A stretch of DNA of 64,000 nucleotides. It comes from Adiantum capillus-veneris (taxonomy: Eukaryota; Streptophyta; Polypodiopsida; Polypodiales; Pteridaceae). Numbering within the stretch: the stretch's first letter is position 1; each line of letters opens with the position of its first letter. The stretch lies in contig CM043947.1 of the NCBI GenBank assembly GCA_014529385.2, forward strand, positions 119,007,873 to 119,071,872, written 5' to 3'. The position numbers and the translations under genes are program-made. The notes beneath the pieces are model-generated. The model had not been told where the DNA came from and searched no databases. It was given only the letters and a program-made list of their open reading frames with translations. Below, piece by piece: positions 21,607-32,507 of this stretch.

Positions 21607-23675
21607 GTGGCATAAAATGGTAACCATCTTTTTGCAACATTTGTCAGCCTACTCAGCGTCCTCTTCCTCATATGTGTATATATTTTTCTATGCTATTAAG
21701 TTATCTAGAGTAAATTCCCCCTCTTCGTTTAACCTTTGTGGCGACACGTACATTATACTCTTCCCAAAAATGTCACCTTAGTCATATATTTATATTACCA
21801 CCCTTTTCTTTTTTGCTTTGTAAATAGAATAAGCATACAATAACCAACTATATACCCCCAAAATTTCTTACCTCTTGTGAATTAGGAGTAGAAAAATAAT
21901 ATATCCATCTTCCACCCCTTATAGATAAATTCCCATGGAAATCAACTCTCCACTTGTCTTTACCAAAGATTATGGTCCCTCTCTACAAGTCTTCTATGCC
22001 CCCTACATAGGTGGCCCAATATCTCTTAAGAATATACATATAGTTTCTCTCCTTTCAAAAAGACTCCAATTGTATATTCTTTTCACAAGAAAATAATATT
22101 GGGCCCTCCTCTATTTGTTTAAGCATCATAGCCTTTTAAAAAAGCATGATTCCCCTTGGATGCATACAAGCAAAGGGCCCATACAAGAAGACTTGGAAGC
22201 AAAAGGTTCCCTAGCCTAGTGTGGACCTTCCAAACCGAATTCCTTGGTGCATGGGCGTGAAGAATAGTCCAAATTCATATCAAACATGTTGAGAAGGTCA
22301 ATTTTTCCTTTTGAAGCATGTCATTCCGAGCTACAGGTAAAAAGTTATGGTCAAAATAGTGTAAATCTGTCAGATTCGCAGCAAAAGGGAACTGTAAATC
22401 AAGTAAATCAAGAGAGTGAGTTCTTATTTTTCCCCTACTCATCTTCTAGAAGAGCAATGAGTGTTCAAGGTCACTTGCATGTGATGGGACCAACCTAAAG
22501 ATGCTTTCTAAATGCCAAGACAGACAAGTTGAGATACCCCGCAGGAGCCACCCGTAGGGCCTCATGGTGGGGCCCACCTACATTATGCACCCCTATGGAG
22601 CCTTCACGGTCTAAAATGATATTTTTGGTGAATAAATAGTCCCTTTTATGTCCAATATTCAATGAGTGGTCAAAGGACACTTAATTAGGTCTAATCACTT
22701 ACTCTAATTAAGTGTAGCATAATCCCACTCCTACACAACTATAAATAGCCCCCCTTGGAGAGACTCAAGGACACATACACCTATATTTTCAACTTCATGT
22801 TGTTTCTTGATCAATAGTAGAGAAAACCCCAACTCTCCCTCTTTCACATCCTCCCTCCTAACCCTCCTCTTTGGAGGAAGTGCAACTCTATTCTCCACTC
22901 TCTCCATTCTACAATCTCTTACTCCATCAACCCAATAAATCATTTGTAGCACCTCAATAACTTGTAAATACATCATGATCTCTCTCATGGTTATGTTAAT
23001 GATCATGAAATCATCTTTAAAAACTTTCAAGTGTCGCAATTCGTGATGGTTAGCCAGCGTCTGTCCTCCCCTTAAAAGGTGTGCGAGAAATCAAGTAAGT
23101 GTTCTATTCTCAATTTACCATTGGTTTGTTTCTCCACACTTATTCAATTGGTCTAAAGAAATTTCTCACTCCAACTCTCTTTTGCTTCATTACATATGCA
23201 TGTGGCTACCTCTCATGGTGATTTTATTTGTGTCACGGCATTGCATAGATGGAGATGAGCTCTCTATGCAAAGTGTGTTAGTTTGATGTAAGTGATTCTC
23301 TTGTGTGTTTGAGAGGCAACTCTTGCGCGCATGATTTTTTTGATGAGTGCTTGAGAGAGGAAGAGTTTGGATGTATTATGGGTATTCTTATGGGGAGAAG
23401 GTGAATGCTATTCCACAAATTGCATATTTCATTTTGATGCACGGCATTGGGTTGCATAATCGTTGATGGTGTTCAAGTGTCCAAAGTGTATATAGAGTAA
23501 GGGGGTTTTCAAAGTGTGTTTCTTGGGTGGGTGAGTGCAAGTGTTATTTTTTTGATTGGTTTCCTTCTCCACTCCCAAAAGAAGGTAGTGCCCTAAGTAG
23601 TGTGCGTACCTCTTTACGAACATTTTGTGAGGGTAGGCCCATTGGTTTGGGTTTAGAGGCCCCATTTCAAAAAGC
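21607..23675 (+). other. Intron and probable LTR insertion inside unit B
   Basis: No gene is seen. 21640-22250 is unassigned AT-rich DNA. 22484-23100 has promoter-like layout: a CACTTAATTAG/CTAATTAAGTG hairpin near 22679-22715, a TATA box CTATAAATAGCC at about 22739-22750, and a pyrimidine-rich leader (CTCCCTCTTTCACATCC). A donor-like AAATCAAGTAAGTG lies near 23090. This looks like an LTR or 5' end of another element, but I could not find its partner or a target duplication. Confidence 0.4.
22740..22748 (+). promoter_or_regulatory. TATA box in LTR-like block
   Basis: TATAAATAG, followed by CCCCCCTTGG and a CT-rich leader, the common look of a plant LTR promoter. Activity is inferred only. 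Confidence 0.45.
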
Positions 23676-24642
23676 TCGCCCTCAGCGGATAAATCAACTC
23701 CTCAGAGATGGAAAACCAGACACGCAGGAAGAGACAGGAACTTCAGAGCCGCCACAAATAGACATACCCTCGGTCTCGTTTGCTAAGTTTGAGACGCAGT
23801 CCACAACAGAGCCGAGTGGTGATGAAGATTTTTAGGTTCACATCGCAGATGCAGATACAATGCCAATGGTCTAGATGTCAAAAGCTGAAGAAGACGCACA
23901 GAAGGAGAAGATCACCTTAGAGGTGGATGAGCAGTGGAAGGCCGCTATGAATTGGGAGTTGAGAATTTTACACTCTGTCAATGTCACTCAACTCACTCCC
24001 AATCAGATCAACGCTCAATGGCACCAACAATCCCTGCCGTACCCTCTCATCAAAGTAGAACAATCATAGGTAAAAGAAAGGCTGTACAAGGATATGCAAG
24101 AAGATGGCACAGATAAAGACCACCCAAACTGGAGGTTAAACTGGCAGAACAAGAATTCGAGATACCTGATTCTTTTCACAAGAGTACCTGCAACCCTACA
24201 AAGAGATCCAACATTCTGTCCTGTACCCAGAGTAAGGACATGGCAAGCGCATGAAGCACTGCAAAAGAAGAGGCCAACTTGGCTCAACTTCCCCAGGCTG
24301 CCAGCTCCATAGAGAGGCCAAGCGACAGAGGAATACATGGTGAAAACCCTAACGGGCGCCATGTCTTTCTTCAAGAGTCTGGCAGATCTCTCCTCTGCAA
24401 TGTTATATAAGATTTGCAGGATGCTACTCACATGTATACAAGTTTTTAATGAGCTTGAGCAAACAGGAGCCCCATGACTCTCATTCTTGGAAGGAAACAA
24501 AGGCTTATGCTACGATCTGAGTGGGCAACCTTTAGAAGAAGTCCTTTACGGATTCTATGCCAGATTCATGTTCTTGCCCTCGAATAATATGCTAGCTTTT
24601 GAAGAAGCATTCTACACTGGATTCTTCACCTGGCGAACGTAG
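23676..24642 (+). pseudogene. Unit B protein, second exon, unknown family
   Basis: A single frame runs from an acceptor-like CCCTCAG to about 24642 with only nonsense changes (stops near 23833, 23872, 24067, 24310, 24478 and 24640) and no frame change. Readable pieces are RINQLLRDGKPDTQ, KEKITLEVDEQWKAAMNWEL, RYLILFTRVPATLQRDP, MSFFKSLADLSSAMLYKI and YDLSGQPLEEVLYGFYARF. Helical and soluble in appearance. I do not recognise the family and see no RT, RNase H, integrase or protease motif. Five of the six stops are TAG, fitting decay by cytosine deamination at CAG or TGG codons. It is followed by a polypurine tract and LTR. Confidence 0.55.
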
Positions 24643-24856
24643 ATATTTGTGCCGGTGAATAAGCAACCTAACATCCAGGTTTGTAGGCTACTCAGCGGTG
24701 GAGCTGAAGAATCAAGTCACCATGCAATTTCTGCAAGTGCCCGGCAAAGAATGAAGAATCAGATACCAGAAGGCACTGGACGCGCTTAAAGACCGCCTCG
24801 CCCGCCGTCAACCCGAAGACTACTTAAGTCCATAAAGCTGTGTCAAGGGACGACAC

Positions 24857-25246
24857 ATGCGAGGAGGGGGGAATGTTAGCAGCAAGCTAACGCGGATACC
24901 ATTTTTCAGAGTTCTCCTTGTAAAACATTTATTATTCTGATAATTTGAGAATATTGTAACTCCTATTTTATCGGATAAACCTTGTAATTAATGAGCCGGG
25001 GCTACAAGCTTCCAGATTGTATCAGCCAGTCATTTCTCAGCTTTGGTAGAACTCCAGATTATTAGTTTTTACCACCCAAAAACCTTGGCTAAGGTATAAA
25101 AGCCAATTTTTGTAAGTTTTTTATGAGTTTTTGGATAAGAAATACACAACGTGAGCTAACGGCGCTCACTTCTCTCATTCTCATGCTTCCTACTTGCTCT
25201 TCGGTTGTCACATTGTAAATGCGTTTGTTGCATTGCAACCGCAGGT
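24857..25246 (+). mobile_element. Polypurine tract and LTR closing unit B
   Basis: GCGAGGAGGGGGGAA at about 24858-24872 is a textbook polypurine tract. The LTR start TGTTAGCAGCAAGCTAACGC follows at 24873 and nearly matches the 4103 block. A TATA box, GGTATAAAAGCC, lies at 25093-25104. A stretch ending GCAACCGCAGGTAAGAGC at about 25246 looks like leader plus splice donor. DNA after the donor continues with a half-palindrome of the leader type at about 25443, so this LTR is followed by internal sequence rather than by flanking DNA. Confidence 0.6.
25095..25102 (+). promoter_or_regulatory. TATA box of the unit B LTR
   Basis: TATAAAAG about 150 bp before a splice-donor-like site, in an LTR-like context. 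Inferred promoter. Confidence 0.5.
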
Positions 25247-26570
25247 AAGAGCTCTACGCATTGACGTAAGCCATCACAGTATTTCGTAGCTTTTGGCATC
25301 GCCGACCCGCGGCCTAATTTCATCATAACTAGGAATTTAACTTTTAAATCGAAAACTAAGCATAGGCGGGGTATTGGGGCATCATTGCTAAGCATTTAGA
25401 TGCATTCCACGTCAAAAACGACTAGGTCAAAAATCCATTGCTATTAATAATCGCAATTTTGCAACTTGACTTAAAGTGGGGTATGAGACCTGAGGCATGT
25501 GTGCTTAGGTCTTATAAACTTGTCCTAGAAGTTTCGTTACGTTTGGATGTCATTTGATGCTGTAACGCATGTGATTTGCTTGCCGATGAGAGATTGGCTT
25601 TTGGTGATTTCACTCACTTGAGTGTAGGTTGAGTTAGATGCGAGTTGTTAGTTGTTTTTCGAGAGATTGACAACCTCTTGTAGCCTCTATGCACTGTTCG
25701 AGTCAGCTTCGTCCCATGGTTTGACAAATTAATCGTGGTTCTCGCTAATACTGCAATAAGATAGGATGGTGAGGTTAGACATGCGTCCCACAGGTTTCAA
25801 GAGCTTAAGATCGCTGGTGTTTTTCGTTGGGAGAGAAGAAGAAGGAATGAATAATCCCCAAATTAGAGCCGCCTTCTCTTTAATCATAATAGCCATTCGT
25901 GGATGCATGGGAAACCCTCCTTCTATTTTTGGCCATCCCACTAGTGATATCTCTAATGGGCACAGCTCCTTGATGATGTGGCATGGTGATTTTGGACCTG
26001 CACCAAAACGATTGGGAGCGACTCCAAATAGGAGGCGCCTTGGCAAGCTAGACCTTTTTCGCTTCTACGGCAACCTCATCCATTGCTCAGATCAGACAAT
26101 GAGATCTCTTTTCTCCTTCGGCTCCATCCCTGCTCGCTGCCACCCACCATTGCCCTCCGTTCTTTATTTTTGTTTCCCACTTTTAATACTTAGGGTGGCC
26201 CTTTTTAGTTGGCTCTTGGGCGGCCTTGCTTAGTTGGCCCTTGGGCGGCCTTGCTTAGGTGCACATGCTTAGGTGCAAGCATAGGTGAATGCTTTTAGAG
26301 AAAAAAAACCTTCCCTTCGCACCCGGCAAGGCATGTAATTGTTACTGTGCACAAACCATTTGACTTATGTGTCCGTCAAGGCAAGGCATTATGTATATAA
26401 AAAATGCTTCCGTATCGGCCCACATTTAACATACATATCGGCAATGCATTGCATTAAGCATGTATGTTGGCCAACTTGAAAATACATTGCTAGTGCAGAC
26501 GGCCTTGGGTTGCCACCATACTTGGCACATATATTGATCAAGGCACTGCCGTGATAAACTCATCGAGATG
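25247..26570. other. Unassigned region, partly truncated leader
   Basis: 25247-25700 resembles the leader type of elements A and B and includes the half-palindrome TTAATAATCGCAATTTT at about 25444. From 25700 no gene is seen. The 155-codon open frame at 25766 has no recognisable domain. A 25-bp tandem duplication built on TTGGGCGGCCTTGCT lies at 26206-26255. The stretch ends at the CTAA that marks the left end of the piggyBac element. Confidence 0.45.
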
Positions 26571-27102
26571 CTAACACTAGTTCTGTAATCGGACATTCAA
26601 GTGTCTTGGGACACTAAAGTGTCTTGTAAATAGATAAACTTTGCATATTTTTTAAAGCATGTGAATTTTGCCAATTCTGACTTTAAACTATTTTTAACAA
26701 AGGCCCATGCCTCGAAAATGAACTTAGAATTTTGTCTCGACAAAAAAAAAAATCAAAATTAATATATTTAATCAATTTTTAGTGCTAAATTATGGAATTT
26801 TCATGTTTGGCTATGGAGGCCTGAGCATGGGGGGAGGAGAATTCACAGCCATAGGATCATCCTAGCAATCCAAGGGCTCATGTTTCATGCAAAAATTAAC
26901 ATTGGGTCAAGCGCCTACGGCCCAAAACCCTGCAATTTGAATTTGCACTGAACCTACGCTCTCTGGAAATAACCTGCATGAAAACCAGAGCGCAGAACCT
27001 ATGCCTGCTCTTTCGATCTGTGTCACCCAAGGGCCCACGTTTTGCCTCTCCTCGCCATGGAAGGAAGAACTATGCTTGGTGGGCTGCCTTCCAATGCTTA
27101 TT

Positions 27103-29577
27103 GAAGCTCTTTAGAAGGCCGCGAGGTCCTATACCCGGCTCTTGAATTTGGCGCAGATCGGGCAAAGCAAGACCATCCCATTGATTGGGAAACAAAACTT
27201 TATAGAGTCAAAATTGTTGCACTCAATACACGGAAGAAGTTGTTCAAATGCGTATTTGATGGAGATGAGACTATGTATATTCTATCATGGGATTCCCTAC
27301 GACCATATATTGCTCCGGAGGAACACACGACAGTTGATGCAGTTGCAGTTCCTTTGAGTGATGATGATGAGCTCTCTTTAGCTGATTTTCTAGCAAGTCA
27401 GAAGAGGGAATTTACACGCTCTAATGTACATCATCATGTGGATATTCCTCTTGTTTATGATGCGGTTGCTACCGTTCTTGATGATTCCCACATGATGTAT
27501 GATATGGATGCAATAGATGCTACTCTTGTGACGCATGCAATGTCTGCACATGAGGAAGTTTTGTATGCATCAGATATTGGTGAAGAGGATCCATGCTTGT
27601 CAGCACATACTTCTGTTGTGCGTGGGAGGGGTCGTCCTCCAAAGTGCAAAGTTATTGGACGAGGTCGGCTGAAGGTTTTTGAGTGCCATGCGAATAGTGA
27701 GAATGTTGACCTTCGTGCTGCTACATGCAAAGCTAAGACCACTCATGCTCATAGTAAGGGAGACAAGCTTCTTAAGAAGCGGGAAAAAATGCAAAAGCCT
27801 ATTGTGAAAAAAGGCCGCAATTCAGATATGCAAGAAGTTGATGATTCAGGTGATGAACATGCGTCTTTGGGAGAGGAAGACGAATGCAAGGATGAGCTTT
27901 TGGAGGCCGAAGGGCCAGTTTTGCGTGAGAGTGATGATGAATCTGATTTTTTTGATGCATGCATGCCAAAATGGAAGAGAGGAGACAATATGCGATTGGA
28001 GCTAGACCGGACATTTAAAAAGCTTCCATCTTTTGTGGATATAAGTGGTCTTGACCTTGGAAAGATCCCGAGAGAGTTCATTGAAATTCAATTGTTCTTG
28101 TCTATGTTTTTGTTGGACTTGGTGGACATGATTGTTCATGAAACAAATAGGTATGCATTGGAAAGCAGAGAACGTGTCTTATGCAAACATGAATCCACAA
28201 GAAGGTGGAGTGATATTGATAGACATACCTTTCTGCGGTTTCTTGGTGTGTCTATTGGCATGGCTTGTCAATATATGCCTAATAAGAACTATTATTGGAA
28301 AGGAGAGACATGTGGGGTGATGCACTATCCAAATTATGCACAGAAGATGTGTCAGACGGAATACCAGCAAATTAAATGTTTCTTGCATGTAAGAGATAAC
28401 TCGCAAAGGCCACTTGTAAGAGGTACTAGAGAGCACAAGTTATGGAAGATATTTCCATTGGAAGAAAGATTGAATTGCATTACAATTGTGGGAAGAATGT
28501 AATAGTGGATGAGAGAATAATACCTTTCAAATGCAAGTTAAACCCATGTAGAGTGTACAATCCAAAGAAGCCACATAAATTTGGAATACAACTATGGAAC
28601 TTGTGTGATTCAGAAATTGGATATAACTACTCATTCCGTGTGTATGACAAGTTACCATGCACAGAATTGTCTTATCATGTTGTGGCCATGCTTGTAAATG
28701 ATTTGAAACAGAAAGGTCATCATGTATACTCTGATAGATGGTTTACATCAGCAAAACTCTTGATGCATTTGACTAATGAGGGACGTGGAGCCACAGGTTC
28801 GTATATAAAAATAGGAAGAATATGCCAAATATGCAATTGTTGTCTCTTGAGCGTTGTGAGCGTGGCTCAACTCGATTTTCGTATGATGCAAAGGGAGGTC
28901 TTCTTGCATGTAGTTGGATGGATAAAAAGCCGATATTTTTTGCTTCCAATGTATTTGGTATGAAGAGAGGTGAAGTTCTAGGGCAAGTTGGAAGTGGCCA
29001 CAAAGTTTCACTTGCATGTCCAGAGATTGCGATTCAATACAACATGTGCAAAGCTGGATGTGATGTCTTTGATAGTATGGTGTTGGGATCTGGCTATAGT
29101 CTAGAGACTACCATACATGGCTGGAAGTGGTGGCATGCACTATTCTGGGGTATGTTGGATTCATTTTTGGCAAATGCATACATTATTTGGAGAAGTTTTC
29201 ATGGTAAGAAAAATGTAAGTCGCTTTCAGTTTATGGTGAGACTTCAAGAACAATTGGTTGACAACCATTTTGGTGAGCATGTTGCACCTAGATGCATTAT
29301 GTATGTGGGTGGTCCAATGGATGGACATACCTTAGTGAAGATGACTTCAAAAGAGTACTACTATGTTTGTGCAATTGAAAGGAAGAGGTGTTTACGTGAT
29401 GGAAATGAAGTTATTGGATCAAAGCCATCAAGGACAATTTATGGCTGTCCCAAATGCAAGAAATACTTGTGTGTGGATCCATGCTTTTCAAAGTATCATG
29501 CAATGTCTAGATATGATCGCATGGGTGTTAGTGCCAAGCAAGTTGTGCGATCTCTTCATCGGCCAGTGGAAGTTTGA
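27103..29577 (+). pseudogene. piggyBac transposase (DDE_Tnp_1_7 type), two frame changes
   Basis: The enzyme cuts and pastes at TTAA. An acidic N-terminal region (27103-28000, with RGRGRPPKCKVIGRGR, an AT-hook-like basic stretch) precedes the core. Core motifs in order: KLPSFVDISGLD, FLGVSIGMACQ, EHKLWKI; then, after a frame change near 28478, VDERIIPFKCKLNP with the first catalytic Asp and PKKPHKFGIQLW; then HHVYSDRWFTSAKLL with the second Asp. A frame change near 28815 leads to GLLACSWMDKKPIFFASN with the third Asp and IQYNMCKAGCDVFDSM. The C-terminal cysteine-rich domain is CPKCKKYLCVDPCFSKYH. No in-frame ATG was found at the true 5' end. The three Asp residues are kept, so decay is mild. 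Confidence 0.88.
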
Positions 29578-29606
29578 TATAGAGTTTGGCATCTCTTGCT
29601 ATTGTT

Positions 29607-29611
29607 TTATG
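29607..29611. repeat. Target-site duplication TTATG (left of copia)
   Basis: TTATG precedes the 5' LTR and recurs at 50201-50205 right after the 3' LTR. This proves that the two LTRs belong to one insertion although they are 20 kb apart. Confidence 0.95.
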
Positions 29612-29838
29612 TGTTACCATATACATGTGGTAGTGATGTGTGTGAACACACTAGGACCGTTGGGGCATTTTTTCTCTCTTTAGGAGGTTTTTTCCCCCGA
29701 GAATAGTATATACGCCCATCACTCTAGGGCTATCTATCTTTCCATTGCACACTAAGAAACACACTCTCTATTGTGTGCCTTGAGCTTTCTTCGTCTTCTC
29801 TAAGCTGTGTGTGTTTCTCTGCAACCCTAATTCTAACA
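29612..29838 (+). repeat. 5' LTR of the copia element
   Basis: Starts TGTTACCATATACATG and ends CTAACA. TATA-like GTATATACG lies in the middle, about 29706. It pairs with 49974-50200 over its full length. Confidence 0.95.
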
Positions 29839-29840
29839 AT

Positions 29841-29852
29841 TGGTATCAGAGC
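29841..29852 (+). other. Primer-binding site, tRNA-iMet type
   Basis: TGGTATCAGAGC, the standard plant copia primer site, two bases after the LTR. Confidence 0.95.
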
Positions 29853-30127
29853 AGGTTACGTCCTCCCGGGCTTAGTCGCCAACTGATCCAGTGCACGCCT
29901 GCTCACTTTCTTCGATTTCAGTGAGCTGGGCTCGTTTCGGCCTCCATTTCCACTATAGGCAGTACTGCACAGGCTATTTCATCATTTTGTGCAGAGTTTT
30001 TGTTGGTGTCGTTTTCTGCATAACCGGTGCCTTATAGTCTTCTACGATTTGTGCTATATAGCACATGTTGTTCTCGCTCCGGTTCTCCTATTTTTGAACA
30101 GTTTTCACATCAGGTGCAACATTTACC

Positions 30128-31200
30128 ATGGCTGACAACAACTACACAGATGTGTTCAAGATGTTTGCTATTGAGGACAGGTTGGATGGGGACAACTACC
30201 CTATGTGTGCTTATATGATGCAACATGTTCTTGTGTCAAAGGGCGTCTGGAACATTGTGCAAGGCATTGATGTAGGTCCTGGTTCTGAGGATGTAGGCGG
30301 TGTTGAGGAAGTTGCAGGTCTTGCTGCAAGGATTGCTGCTTTAGAGTTGTTTTGCCTACGATAGAACAAGCTCTTTGGGATGTTAAGGATGCGCAATCTC
30401 ATGCACTGATTGAGTTGTCTGTGAAGCGCACCATTTTTCCTCACATCCATTCAGCAAAATCTACAAAACAGGCTTGGGATATTCTAGCAGGTCTTTATGC
30501 AAGCCGCAATGAGGCTAAAATTGCTTTGCTGCGTAAAGAGCTGGAGTCGAAGATTATGCATGAGGAAGATGATATGGACACTTTCCTTGCTAGTGTCAAG
30601 GATATTAATGAGCAGCTTATTTCTACAGTTGAAGTCATTTCAGACATTTCCCTTGTGCAGACTGTCCTTGATGCCTTACCAGATTCCTACCAGACTTTTG
30701 CTAGTACTTGGAGTCTTATGACCCAAGGAAATCCAGAAGTTGTCAAGTTTGATGCATTATGCACATTGCTGTTGCAAGAGTCACTTTCCAGAAAAAACAG
30801 GACTAGACAGTGTGCAGTTGAACAGGCTTTTATTGCTTCTGAAAGAAAGGGTGGTAACAGAAATGCAGCCACTTCTTATGGTTCTGCTACGAGGGAGTGG
30901 CAAAACTTCTCTTCCTAATGCTTCTGCTGGTAGCACTTCGTCTGGCACTTCTGGTGATAAGGGCAAAAAGAAGATGCGTTGCCATTATTGTAAAGCTAAT
31001 GATCACTTGATCAAGTCGTGTCCTAAGTTGGAGGCCAAAGAGGCTAAGAAGAAAGAGGGTGGTTCCACTGCAAATGCTGGTCGACTACAAATCAGGTACT
31101 GCAGATTCACTTGTGTGGTATTTCAACAGTGGTGCTACAAAGCACATTACCTCACATCGTGAATTGTTTACCTCTCTCAAGTCTGTCCCTCATGGAAATT
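30128..31200 (+). pseudogene. gag: Copia Gag and start of protease
   Basis: The ATG at 30128 opens MADNNYTDVFKMFAIEDRLD-GDNY, a copia Gag start. A frame change near 30355 leads into the UBN2-type gag domain (SAKSTKQAWDILAGLYAS, KELESKIMHEEDDMDTFLAS, TVLDALPDSYQTF). A second frame change leads to the zinc knuckle CHYCKANDHLIKSC (CX2CX4HX4C) at about 30977. Protease starts near 31110 with WYFNSGATKHITSHRELF; the usual catalytic D of DSGA is N here. The frame is cut at 31215 by the inserted element. Confidence 0.9.
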
Positions 31201-31244
31201 CAGTCACTTGTGCCAGGGTGAAAGCATAGAATGGTGTCTAAATA

Positions 31245-31266
31245 CTTGGTGTCCATGGACACCAAG
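31245..31266. repeat. Perfect 22-bp subterminal palindrome
   Basis: Palindrome with core TTGGTGTCCATGGACACCAA, 30 bp inside the left terminus, followed by a GCTATGG/CCATAGC hairpin. It is a candidate transposase-binding or terminus-folding site. Function is inferred from position only. Confidence 0.6.
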
Positions 31267-31402
31267 CATGATGCTATGGATGGCACCATAGCTGGGCTTT
31301 TAAGTCAATAATTTTTAAAAGAATATAGGTAAGATAACTGACTTCATGACTCTACTACTCGGATTGAAAGACATGGAGCGGTTAGCACACGTGGACCTCC
31401 CC

Positions 31403-31404
<2 letters not shown>

Positions 31405-31458
<54 letters not shown>
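31405..31458. repeat. (CT)n microsatellite
   Basis: A CT run upstream of the first exon of the transposase-like gene, with a shorter CT run at about 31485-31503. It is possibly part of the promoter or 5' UTR, as CT-rich leaders are common in plants. Confidence 0.9.
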
Positions 31459-31461
<3 letters not shown>

Positions 31462-31695
31462 ATGGCCTCCAATGCCCATCTCCATCTCTCTCTCTCTCTC
31501 TCCTACTCTCTTATTCAACATATGGATGATGGAGACTTCCTTTCTCTCGCTTTGGTTCCAGCTCATACCTCCTCACAAGCAGCAATGGAGCTTCTTGAAC
31601 TCAACAATGCAGCACAAATGGATTTCAGTTCACTATTACAATCAGGAAGTTTTGTATGACTTCATTTATTTCAAACTACTGCAGACTGTTCCAGG

Positions 31696-32507
31696 ATGGT
31701 GGACGACGGATTTTATGATGAGGGACATGGAATAGATATAGTTCATACGCAGGTGCACTCCAAGAGAAAGTCTTGTCTAAATGAGGATGAAATTATTACA
31801 GTGAGGAAGTATGAAGCACAGGCTAAACGTGAGTACAGAAAGCGATGTCGTGCAAGAAATCAAGTACAGCCAAGCGTCAACATTGGAGCGGAAGATTGTC
31901 ATAGGGAGGACGTCTATGTACACACAAAGGAAGACAAGAAGCAACATACTATTCAGAATATTGTTCAGCACATTGTGAGACAGTTGCATAGTTATGGGAA
32001 AGAAGATAAGAATGCAATTCTTCAAGGTGTTTTCAGTGATGATAGAATCTTGCCATTCTGTGAAGATTTGTATCTTCCTGCAAATGGCCTTATTTCTGCA
32101 CTCAAGGTCTCCTTACAGGAATTAAAGATTCCAAAATCAGCTGACGAGATGTTTTTAAAATGAAGCACATTCAGCATGCTGGTGAATGGATTACTGCATG
32201 ATAATGGGAGCCAAGGTAGAGGTGTTACTCTACATAAAGTGGCAAAGCTATTAAATGTTCATCCAAGGAATTTATATTCAGCTTTGGGTAGACTTGACAG
32301 TGATCCTATGTCAAGTATGCTGAGGTTCGACTTATGAAAAAGGAAGTCTGGAAATGATGGGTCCTTATCGGGAAATTGAAGCAGACAATTATTACATTTT
32401 GGATAGAGCACAGTAGGGTGTCTCCAAACAAGAAAGATATTTGTCGGAAACGATTGGGCAGAAAACATTTTCAAGAGCATCCCATACACTTACTTGATGT
32501 ATCTCAG
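31696..32507 (+). pseudogene. First coding part of the transposase-like gene
   Basis: The frame from 31696 reads MVDDGFYDEGHGIDIVHTQV, then a basic stretch (YEAQAKREYRKRCRARNQ), an HHIVRQLHSYGKEDKNA-like helix and DRILPFCEDLYLPANGLIS. A TGA at 32161 is followed in the same frame by HKVAKLLNVHPRNLYSALGR, which looks like a helix-turn-helix. After another break it gives KKDICRKRLGRKHFQEHPI and ends at LDVSQ with a splice donor (TCAG|GTAAAC). Likely a DNA-binding N-terminal region. No named domain was recognised. Confidence 0.55.

Noticed and set aside
4103-25246. One giant gypsy element using 4103 and 24873 as its LTR pair
   Set aside because: Only the first 25-30 bases of the two starts match. 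The following sequence differs, so an LTR pair is not shown. A recombined series fits better.
25766-26233. A 155-codon plus-strand open frame
   Set aside because: No domain, no upstream promoter, mixed composition and an overlapping open frame on the other strand; probably chance.
29841-29852. tRNA gene signal
   Set aside because: TGGTATCAGAGC is a retrotransposon primer site next to an LTR; no cloverleaf surrounds it.
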